This document shows positions 35,501-47,500 of a stretch of DNA of 64,000 bases, in pieces. The DNA lies in assembly GCA_002633025.1 (NCBI GenBank), contig NMRB01000098.1:87537-151536 (forward strand), given 5' to 3'. The notes beneath the pieces were generated by a model, which did not search any database, had not been told where the DNA came from, and was given only the letters and a program-made list of their open reading frames with translations. Numbering within the stretch: the stretch's first letter is position 1; each line of letters begins with the position of its first letter. The translations under genes and the position numbers were made by a program. The stretch comes from Notospermus geniculatus (Eukaryota > Nemertea > Pilidiophora > Heteronemertea > Lineidae).

Positions 35501-38500
35501 ATATGCAGACACATGTTTCATACCCGTGGAGGGACAGGGTGTAAAGGTGACCGAGGACTTACTCTGTTGGCAGCCAATGAATAAATGTGAGAGAAGATCT
35601 TCCGTATTGGACTGATCACGCACTGTCCTCTGGTATTCATACGCCTCCGATATCAGTCTGAAATGCGAGATAATCGCACATTCATACATCAGCACAGGAA
35701 AGGGAAAAGCAGAAACAGACCCAGGATGATGTCAGGTTGGTGGCCACTAGGGGGCACTACCCCAGAAACTTCTGAGATCTACAAGTCATGAGATGAAATT
35801 TCTGGCAAACCCTGACCAAAAGTGTTGGTTGCTGAAAGCAGGGGGTACGACCCCCTGGCTCCGCACCTGACGATATCATCAGATACACAGAACAAGAGGC
35901 CCATGGGCCTTGCGCTCAGCTGACTATGACCTGCCAACTCAAGAGGTTGAAACAGGCGAAATGAGATACAATAGTGCACCTTTTTAATGGTTCACAAGCT
36001 AATATCGTGGAAATCTGTGGAAAGGGGTATAACTTTGTGAATCGAAACGGCCCGGGGTATCTTAATATTAGACCACTTGGGTAGGAAGGGGTCAATATCT
36101 CNNNNNNNNNNNNNNNNNNNNNNNNNNNNNNNNNNNNNNNNNNNNNNNNNNNNNNNNNNNNNNNNNNNNNNNNNNNNNNNNNNNNNNNNNNNNNNNNNNN
36201 NNNNNNNNNNNNNNNNNNNNNNNNNNNNNNNNNNNNNNNNNNNNNNNNNNNNNNNNNNNNNNNNNNNNNNNNNNNNNNNNNNNNNNNNNNNNNNNNNNNN
36301 NNNNNNNNNNNNNNNNNNNNNNNNNNNNNNNNNNNNNNNNNNNNNNNNNNNNNNNNNNNNNNNNNNNNNNNNNNNNNNNNNNNNNNNNNNNNNNNNNNNN
36401 NNNNNNNNNNNNNNNNNNNNNNNNNNNNNNNNNNNNNNNNNNNNNNNNNNNNNNNNNNNNNNNNNNNNNNNNNNNNNNNNNNNNNNNNNNNNNNNNNNNN
36501 NNNNNNNNNNNNNNNNNNNNNNNNNNNNNNNNNNNNNNNNNNNNNNNNNNNNNNNNNNNNNNNNNNNNNNNNNNNNNNNNNNNNNNNNNNNNNNNNNNNN
36601 NNNNNNNNNNNNNNNNNNNNNNNNNNNNNNNNNNNNNNNNNNNNNNNNNNNNNNNNNNNNNNNNNNNNNNNNNNNNNNNNNNNNNNNNNNNNNNNNNNNN
36701 NNNNNNNNNNNNNNNNNNNNNNNNNNNNNNNNNNNNNNNNNNNNNNNNNNNNNNNNNNNNNNNGACATATTTATCATAGGGGCTGAGATATTGCGACATT
36801 TCATTTTGCGCAAAATGCCCCCTGGAGGGCATTATGTAGGTCAAATCGCAAAAATTTTTGGTTCTGTTTCGAGCCCTCCCTAGGGTCTACAGCTCCACCA
36901 ACTTTCATGTCGCTGGGCCTTGCGGTTGCGAAACGTGCCAGTTTAACGGACGACACACAGACACACAGACGGACGCCACTCAGTATACATATGACTAGCT
37001 CCGCTGACCTTTGGTCAGCTGAGCTAAAAACATGGCAAATTCTCCAAATGATGCTGGATCCTCTGTGTGACTGAGTGATTCTACTTACCCATTCGCGAGA
37101 AGAACAGTCAGTTTAAGCTTCACATCCTCAGGACTAACCATGGCAGGCCGACGTGTTTTCATGTACCTGAGGGCAAGTTTACGCTCGCCCTGGTACAGGA
37201 GGGCTTTAATGATGCGCGTGTGCTGCCAGGGGACAATATGTTTCGTAATCATTGGGTCCAGTAGCATGTGAACAGCTGCCTATCATAATGAAGGATAAAA
37301 AAATATTACGTTAAAATGAGTGTTGTAGTAGCCGCCTCCATTACCATGAGTAAACCCATTTCTGACGTTACTTCTGCCCTTGAGCGAGAATGAGGTCATT
37401 TTCAGCGGTGGTATTTCCTCGTCTTTAAATAGCAGCCAATTAAAATGCAAAATTGTCATAAGCTCTGCCGATCCTCATAAACCCACCTAGTGGAGGATTG
37501 TGGTACCAATGTAGACGATGACGTCAAGCTTGAGTTACCCAACACACCCTGTTACAACCTACCTCAAAATCTTTGTGATCCAACAACCAAAGACCCTGAA
37601 TAAGTTTCATCATTCCGTGAGGGATCTTAAACGCCTGCGGATACTTGAGCCATCGATCCAGAATCCTGTCCTCCTTGTTCTCATTAGCAGCATACATCAA
37701 GAGATCAAAGATGACGTAGACGACGACGCAGTGTTTGGCCATCACGGGGATATCCTCAAGGAGAAACAGGTTCAACAGAGCCTGAAAATACGTAAATACC
37801 GCATCATGAGCTGTGCACCAAGTATTTTTTCGACTCCTAGGACCCTCTGACCTCCATGCACTCACGTATTTTCACCTCCATTGTCCCCATTCTTGATGTA
37901 TTAGAAATGAGTACCATACAACCTCGTCCCAAGCAAAATGGGAGGGACACTTTTTTCGCCCATCCTGTAGAACACACAGAATGACTTACATGTAAGCTAG
38001 GAGGGGGGTAGAGCCCACTGCCTCCCTCTTTCTCCCACAATTCCTTGACGGCGGTCCCCATGTGATCAACCAGCCCGTCAATCATCAACAGGTCTAACTG
38101 CATGTCGCTGTAATGAAAAGAGGTTGCAAGTTCAAGTTTGGGGCAACAATGGTTTGAACCTGGATTATCAGAGGTGGGAGATGCTGATGGTTCACTGTGC
38201 CACCCTGACAGCTCATAACCACACCATATTCTCTGGGCAACCGTACAGATACAGGAAGACAGCGAATGATAGGCTCCCGTCACAGAGAAGATCTCCAGCC
38301 TGACTTACCTGTGAAGTTTGTTTAATTCCTGTCGTCGCGACATGAAAGTGTGCGCCAAGGAATTACACGGGAAGCTGAACTGATTAAATGGGGTCTCCTC
38401 CCCTTCTGAAATATAAAGAAGTGTTGGTTACTCAGCTAGTTTCAATTTGAGTGACGTATCTGGTGTTACAATAGAATGTTGAATGTCTCACCTGGGTGTT

Positions 38501-41500
38501 CGGGTAGAAGTTGATTGACTAGAAACCAAGTGACGACCTCGATGTGGTCATAAAGTAATGATACGATGCTTAGCTTGGTCTGTAGATCTCGTGAACCTGA
38601 AACGGAGGAAACAAACATGATAGATAGACGACAGGTGCTGTCGCACCTAGCAATGCCTGCTAATGACATCAGTAAGAGCCCAACAGGGACTCTTGGAATA
38701 TTAAGGTTATGAACATCCTCTTTACAGTCAACTGACTGCCATATTATATCTGACCCGTCACCGCAAAACCAGTACCAAGTCGCTCTGAAGTTGGCAGGTT
38801 GAGACCAACGTTTTGTCAATTTCAGTAAGCCTCGGCTTATTGTCTGTCTTTTGTAAAATCTGAGTGATTACATTTCTTCCTTTATCACCTGGGTTTTTTT
38901 TGGTTCATCCTGGTTCATATCTTATGCCACTTAAGACGGGTTTTCCTGTGACGGATCACATATATCAACTTTTGGAATACAAAACTAACACACAACAAGT
39001 CGTACCTTGTTCAGTAGTAGATGTAGCCTGGCTCATGAGAAGTTCGAATACTAGCACCAGGTGTTTGAGTTGTGTTTTCAGTTTATTGATACTGTTACAC
39101 GTCTGTGTGTCCAGGGGAATACCGCTACAGTCATACAGCGGTACACCTGAAAAGGAGACAGGAGACTGTTACCATAAAGGTTGTCAGTTGGGTCCCAGCC
39201 AAATTAACTCATGAGATGGAAACAACAATACTTCAGGGTAATGTCAACTTCCAAAATTTCGCAAATTTTCGACCCCAACTGGGGTCTTCCACAAGACTTT
39301 TCAGTAAGAAACTCCAGACACTAGAGTTTCTTATCATTTTGTGTGTCAACTTTTGTACTCTCTCTTTCCATGGATTAGATTTAGATCTCTGTGGATGAAC
39401 TTTCTGTCTCCCCGGATTCTATTTCTGTCTGTATGAATTTACTTTCAGTCTCCAGGAAGGGATTCAATTTCAACATGGAAGTCTTCAATCAAAACTTACA
39501 TAGCTTATCGAGTGTGCCCTTGATCTGTGTAACCTTCTTCCACGCCCAGTTTAACATGTACCTTAGATTGCAACCAGCCTGACTGAAATCTAGAAGAGAT
39601 CGAAGACATGTTCAATTGGTTCAGAAGTCATGTTGTTTAGATTGTTGAGCTTTGCTCTGATTCAAACTACTTACTCATGCAATCATCTGGCCAAGGTCAT
39701 CACTGTCCAAGGTCATCACTGTCCAAGGTCATCACTGGCTAAGATCATCACTGGCCAAGATCATCACTGGCCTGCTGACAGAGCCTTCTTTTCAAATGCA
39801 GAAGGAGATGTAGGACAGTGAATGAGAGACTTTCCTGCCGCTAGAGGCCACCACCAGTTAGCGGTCCTAGGACGTCACGAAATTTGATGTCATTGAGAAG
39901 AAGTGCACGCCACGATGTCATCCATAATGACGTGGGCGCCGTGGCTTACGTCTTTGACGTCAAATTTTGTGACGTTCTAGGACCGCTAACAGGCGGCCTC
40001 TTGCGGCAGGAAAGTCTCCCATTGGATGCCTATTCATCACCGACTATGAGTGCCAGTTTTTCACTGAATGTATCCAAATGTACAACAGGCAGTTACAACA
40101 CTTGTTCTCAAAACTGATACTGTAAGAGCTCATTCCTTACCTCCCTTGGCCCATTGTGTGATGCACGATCCTATGAATCCTATCATGGCATGTTCCAAGC
40201 AGACGGTAAGTAACGCCTCCCTCTGTAACGTCTGAAAGCAGACGGATGTCATGTTACACAAATGTCGTGCGACTTCTCTTCAATGTCGCATGAGATCATG
40301 TCGTCTTGGAAAGATTTTCATGAAGTGAAATTTCTTGGCAAATCTAGGCAAACAACCGTGAGGCTGACATCGTAAACTGAGGCACTTTAATGGTAATTCC
40401 TTCCAACAGAAAATAAAGTGACTGAAAGACACTCACCGGCGGTAGAGTAGTGCTATTTCCACCGTGCTCAGATGTCTTAGGAATCAAACCAGCGTGCACA
40501 AATGTTTGTATAGTTTCGTAAGGATCTGCTAAAGCTTTTGGTCCAATCTTATTCAAGGTTGCCAATGCCTGTTCCTGCGTGCCAAGATAACTGGAACGCA
40601 CAAGGCCATTCTCAACCAGGCATTTCACCTCTGAAAACAGGATAGGATTGAAAAAAGAACAGATTCGCGACTCTGGCGGGCGGGCGTGGGGCGCCATCGA
40701 TCGCCAGTTCAAGGAACTAATTTTCCCTGGTGTTCAGCCCGAATGGGAATAGAGGCAGAAAGTATGATGTGGGCAGAGTATGAACGATATGGAATCGATG
40801 TCATTGTCTTCAATCTTGAAAGTAATTCTGGATATACGTACCAAACCCCAGCGAGGAGGGGTAGAAATGTTGTTCAGGGATCGGGGTGAGACTGGAATGG
40901 TACCTGGTCACTGTCTCAGCATCAATGTGAGCCGCCTGGTAAAGAATGAAAGGAGAAATGGGGGGGTGAGTGGTGATTCCGGCCGAGGGGAGAAACGGAG
41001 CTGAAATCTCAAATATCACTCAGAGCTCTGCTCACTTACAAGCTCACATCAAGAAAACTGATCACGAGTCCCAAGTCGTGCACTGCAGACTCACCAACAA
41101 CCCATGAGGTGTCGCCACCTCCATGATATCCTCCATGTTACAGAAAGAGAAGAACGGACAGACATCGTGACTGCTACTCGTCGCACGGACGGACCCAGGC
41201 ATCTGAGAATGATACCAACGGTTCATGTCGAAGAGTCCGATATAGAATGACGATTTGGACAGCATGTCCTCTGGGACGGCCTCCCAGATGACGGCACAGA
41301 GGCTGTGGTCACTGCCGATGGCACCTGAAAAAAACACAGGATGAGGTGGCGTATAAATGGTGAGGCTTCACGCGGAAAGGATGACAAGGTCGGAGGTTCT
41401 CAATTGTCGTAAGTGAATCTAGAAGCCTACCATCGAAGGAATCGTCGTCTGGCTTCACAGCAGTCGCACCGTGCGGATCTTCGATCACGTGACATGAGAT

Positions 41501-44500
41501 AACAGCGCTCCCCGCTAACGTGGCATTGCTCATGTTGTATGGGTCGACGGAGAGAGCATGTTCAAAGCGGTTTATGGCTGACGTCATGTCCTAAAGGAGA
41601 AGAGGACACAATGTGATGGATCTATGCGAGTTTTAAATGTGAAAAAACAAGTTACCAGATGGGGCTATTAGATCATTGCTATACATACATGTAGCTGTCA
41701 CATTGAGCAGTATCCAAGCTATTTAAAAGTGTACTGAGTTGGTCAACAGGTTTTCAGTTTCACCTACAACATGAAGTCATTCATCTTACCTTGTAGAGAA
41801 CGCCATGGTGTTCCACGTAGACTTTCCTGTTATAACCAAACTGGTACAAGGACAAGGCAGAACAGTCGCCTTCACTGCAAACACAGACCACAGGGTTTTG
41901 CTTGATAGTAAACATCGGATGTAGAAATTACAAGATATTTGCTGAAAACCTCTCGGGTTTACAGAACATACAAAACAAAATGTCTCGGGCCTAAAGGGTT
42001 AACTTTAGCCCCTTTCCACCTCAAGACTTTCACAGTGATTGATTTTTAGCTCTTTGGTCCAGTTGTAAACCGGGCAAGTGCTCTTTTGCAGTTGGTTGCC
42101 CGTGTTGCTTATTGAGTTGCCTGCAAATGGTTTTTCAATGGAAAAATGATACTTGTCCGCAGGACAACCACTTCTGGACAACAGGACAAGTGCTTAAATC
42201 GATCAATGTTTCATCTAAAGTATTCATTGGGAGACACTTAATGAGCATTTTCAAATGAGAACTGAGTCTCTGTTATGTAAATTATCAGTATCTTGCAACT
42301 GCATATTGATATTTTGAAAAAAATGCCATTGGCTGTGAAAGAGTTAAGACTGGGCTCAATCAGATTTAGGACAAAGGTGTGTCTTGACATAGAGGTTACC
42401 TCTTAGGGAGGGATCCAGACAATAATGAGACTAATGTTTGAGTTCCCCAAAGAGGAAATTCCACTTCAAATCAAAGATAATAATATGAGACATGTTTAAG
42501 CACTCTTGATAATACAGTGGAACCTCTCTAATAAGGACACCTCTGTGACTGACAGATACTGTCCTCAATTGAGAGGTGTCCTGATTATAGAGGTTGAAAT
42601 GAATAGAAATGGTCAATTTGGGACTGAACTTTGGTGTCCTTAGTGGTGAGGTGTCCTCCTGGCAGAGGTGTCCGCTATGAGAGGTTTGCTCTACTCTACA
42701 CATCTCATTGTAAACACATGCTTTATGTGAATAATGATAATACATTACACCAACCAGCATGATTATTGATTCAGTGGGAAAACCAACATGCATGGATAGA
42801 TCTAGGTTAATACTGTGGAACATGAGTGCATAGTATTGTCTGAACCAGGAAGCTGTTTTCAACCAACAACTGTTTCGATAATGATTAAACCACAATCGTA
42901 GGGCATGACGGGAGGGAGGGAGGGAGAAGCAAGAGTGAGGGACATCATAGTGACTACACAAGCCTCTAGGAATGAAACAGATGTGATGAAGGGGCCACCG
43001 TTGGAGGGAACATGGATGAATTTGGAGAGGAGGTTGAGGTAAAGGACGTCATGCCTGGCATCGCAAGATACGAAGCAGAATCCATGACTTGTGGGACGGG
43101 GGGTGAAGATGGTAAGAAAGTAATGGACCAGTTGAAGGTTGATGATGCTAACACGGGAGAGGTTGGAAACTTAGAGGATGAAACGAAGACAGTAGTGGAC
43201 GAGGAAATGAGAAAAGAAGGTGAAGACATTGATGAGGAGGACAGAAACTCTGTCAGTATCAGTCAACATGAAGGAAAAGCAGGGACAGAAGCTGAGAAAC
43301 CAAAGGGCAAAGATCGGGGTAAACGTTTTGTTGACACTGGACACAAATCAGAGTTCTTCAAAAGCAAGACATTGAACGAATTACGTCCATTTTACAACGG
43401 GTCATCGCTAGATTTCAGGATGACCGAGATTAGGAAGTCGATTTATTACATCAGGAAAAACTGGCAGGACTTTGATACGTTTCTTGTATCTTTGAAGGAA
43501 TTGATGTTAAAAGATGGTGACTTGGGTTTTGAAGACGAAGAGGTGCAGCAGTATGCCGACAGACTTTTAACGATTAAACGAAACTGGATGAAACATTTTG
43601 AAATTGCATTCTTGGACATTTCATATGATGCAATAAAGATGTACACGTCGTCCGAGGGATACGGCCGTATGTATCGACTAAGTAACGAGATTTTCCGACG
43701 TGAGGACTCAATCGACACGACCGAACTCATCCAAAACGTAACCTTCCTCGTCGAGCTCATTAATATAGACCTTTATAATTACTGCTTAAAGAAGCCGCAC
43801 GTTAAGAACTTTGAGGGGAACGTGTATCGTGGCATGTGCTTGGGCGATGACGATATTGAAGCATTTAAATCCTTGCGGAAAGAACCAATTAATCGGAGGA
43901 ACATTGCTGTGCCGCTGGGTAAGTTAATGCCGCCTGAACAGTGAGCACGGTTTCTAAACAAGCGATGTGTGAAGAAGTGTAGCTACATACACAAAACAAG
44001 TTCATTCACTAAAATAGACCACAGTTCCAGTGCCAAATGCACTGGTGGCACATACTTCAATGATCTCTATCACACCATGACACAAATTTGCATAGAAAAG
44101 TGGCTAAAACTGCCCGATTTAGGCACTGTCCTAGCCCAGCAACCCAATTCATTCCAATTAAAGAAGAAGCATTTCTATTTATCAGCTCATCAAACTTCTT
44201 TTTTGACAGGCTTATTCTCTGGGAGTTCCAGCCTGGACATCGCGTTAGCATTCATAGAAGAAGGCCTCGAGCATCGACAAGTTGGAAAACCGAGACGTAA
44301 ACCGCTTCTCATCAAAATCAACGTCATTGGCCTAAAACCTGAATACATTGCTGAATACAGGAGACGATTTCCTAACTCTGTCCTGACGACGATCTGTGCC
44401 GTAGACGTCCATGACCTCTCCGTGTTTCCAGATGAGTTTGAGGTCCTACTCCGTGGACCGTTCTTGCAGATTCTGGATGTTTACCAAGACTGTAATCTCT

Positions 44501-47500
44501 TAGACGAGCCTTGTGACGTCTTAGAAGCTGTCATGCTGAATGCAAATCGGGACCACATCTCTGTGGTCCACCTCGGAGACCAGGATACACCGGCGAGAGA
44601 CATGTTTGCTACGATGGTGGCCGTGACACGGAGTGAGTTTGCTGTGAAATACTGCGAGGACAATGGTCTGGTACAGGACGCGTGGGAATACCAGAAGATT
44701 TGGATAGATAGCTTGATGAAGCTGGAGACATTGTTGAAAGACGATGATTCAAAATGATTTGTACCAAAAACAATGAAAAGGACATCACTATCAATTATGT
44801 ATTCAGTCCTCTACACCCTTCAGACACCTGCTGGCTAATATCATGGCAGCCATCCTGGCAAAGTAGGCCTATAGACAAATCTCAAATTCCAAGTTCTGCG
44901 CACTTCTGCCGAAATAGCAACAAGAACCTCGATCTGAAACCAGCTGACATGACGCAATCCGTGATTCAGCAATGGTCAACTCTGACGTAACGTCGTCCAA
45001 GTCACTGTCGTGGGGTTCTCTGCGTCACGGCATTCAGTTTCAAACCGAGGTTCTTGTTGCTATTTCGGCGGAAGTGCGCAGATCTTTCCCATTTACGTCA
45101 ATTTGGGATTTGTCTATTGGGTCTTTTTCTCCCCACACAGATTCACCAAGGAATTTTAGATCAATCCTCTAGCAGTTATTCTGTGGAAAACAACAGGATT
45201 AGACGGTACAAATGTATGCCCCTGGGAGACTGGTACCCTGCTCTGCAATTTCAATCAAAGCTTAGATAGAGGACCAGTCTTCTCTTGGCGTATCATTCCA
45301 TACAGCCATATACTGGAGGGGACACTGGGTAAACCCTAACGGTTAATGTGACACGTAATAAATGCCACATGAAAATCATTCTTAGTTTGTACTTACTTTC
45401 TATCGACCAACGTTGGCCCCCTCACAGTCCAAAGGTAGACGAATAATCTTGGGTCATTCTCTGGTTCTTGGTAGATGAAATGGGTGATCGGTGCTAGGTC
45501 ATCTGATTCATATGACATAGTGTATCTGGAGGAGAATGACTTAGGATCAGGTGGGAAGTAATCGAGATACCAGAGTGGAACAAATCACTACAAAATGAGA
45601 ATATGTGAGCCGCTCCGGCAAAACCAGACACTTGTAGCTCAGAAGTTGAGACTCAACGAACTAAGATGACACCAGGAGAGAATGGAAGAAATAGATTCTG
45701 TCAGATTTCATAATAGGCCGACGATATTGAAACTGACAAACAACTTGCCAAGGTAAGAGCGACATGCGTCTGGTTTTGGCAGAGCGGCTCACATATTTGC
45801 TACCGGTACTGAAAGTTAAGATCTACCTCATCGAAATCAATAAGCTGGCTATTATTTACTATCAAATACTGTAAAGCAAGATAATTTCGCGGCTGGAAAT
45901 TTTCGCGAATCAAGAATTATTGACATATTCGCGGCAAGATATTTTCGCGAGTCTCAGCCATTTTTTCAGTTTTTTTTTCACGGACCATATTTATCACTTG
46001 CGTGTGTTATATTCGCGACAGGAAATTTTCGCGACTCATACACTCTCGCGAAAATTTCCTGCACGCGAAATTTTCCTGCTTTACAGTATCTTTCAATTAA
46101 AATTAGCTCCCAGAAAGTCTGTTGAACATAAACTTCACCATAAACTCTGGATAGTGTCCCATATCCAGAGGGGGTGCCCTGGGTGCACACCTCCCCTTTT
46201 GGCCAACAAATCTGTGAAATCAACTGTGAAATTCTTGAATTTGGAGCAAATCAATGAAGTTCACCGCAGATTTCAATGTTCCTAGCACAGGGTGCGCCCT
46301 CTTTTCCCAAATCCTGTATCCGCTCCTGCGTGTACTTACTCTAGAACAGGACTTGTCAGCTTCCACAGCTGAAAACATCCAAAGCTGAATCCGATGGCAA
46401 GGACCCCCATCTGAGGGATAAACTTGATACAAGTCACACATATACTCGCTGAAAGAGGCAAGGTGAATCAGAAGATTAAGATGTGTTTGTAACCCCCATC
46501 ACAAACAAGAAGTTACCATTCCCATCAGCACAATGGCTGATATTCATAAAAGCTAGCAAATGCTTTTACTTCATGATTTTGTAGTACATTTACATTGGAC
46601 CTTGCTGTGAAAATCTGAAGTGAAAGCATTGCTAACATTTATGAATACCAACCGGCAAACACTGTTTTCGACTTCCAATTTGCGGGACTTCAGCTGCTAG
46701 ACTGTGCTTCAGCTATAGTAAACTTTCTGCACAGAAGCCATACCTTTAATAATAGGAACGTGTTATAATGTGTTACTAACCAAAGTTTGGTATCAAATAA
46801 CACGTTCCTAAGAAACAGTAATTTTTGAATGTGGGTGCCTTACCAGAGCTGAAAGTTGCAAGGACTGTGCCATCGGGTTTCCTATAGAGGTACGATGAAC
46901 CCCTGTGTCCATCACTGTCCAATGTCAAACAGAGATGTTCCCGTCGTCTACTCGCGCTAGGTCTCGCTTTAGGCTGAGATCAGGGAGGCTTGGTGAGATA
47001 AAACATATCTGACCGGGTTGGACCTCGTCAGAGGGCAGGTCATCGTCCAGACACAAATCTGAAGCAGGAAGAAAAGTTATAGGATGAATCATAGAACATA
47101 ACAAAGTGAGACAATAAGGGCTATACTGAAAACAATTTTCAACCGTTGATAAAGTTCGTTACGTGGGACCCGGTCACCGGGTCATCCAAACCCCCATGAA
47201 ATTTACGTGGGACCCGGTCACCGGGTCCTGTATAATGGAAGGTAGTTAGAACAGATTTTTGTTAAAACAGTTTATAGGGATAAAACAGTTTTGAAAATAT
47301 TGTCCTCCTTAAGCTGGTGACCATACATGCCAGTAACGAAAGGGTTAAGTTTATTCAGAGTAGAAAGGCATGCTCAGCCTTCTACTCTGGGCGAACAGCC
47401 TTCTACACAAGAAGTTATTGAAAAGGTTACTTACCAATGAGGAAGACCTTGCCAGACCTGAGACCGACTGCCACAAGCCCACAATACAACTGTAACTGTT

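Noticed and set aside
35992-36883. Frames of 250-273 codons
   Set aside because: They consist almost wholly of unread bases in the assembly gap.
42431-42961. 176-codon minus-strand frame in the ELYS intron
   Set aside because: It runs through a MITE-like 'tacagtggaacctct' element and has no conserved motif or phase with ELYS exons.
43969-44209. Upstream part of the 262-codon frame as a separate second gene
   Set aside because: A GTAAGT donor at 43919 and a strong acceptor at 44209 make this stretch intronic; splicing links both frames in one protein.
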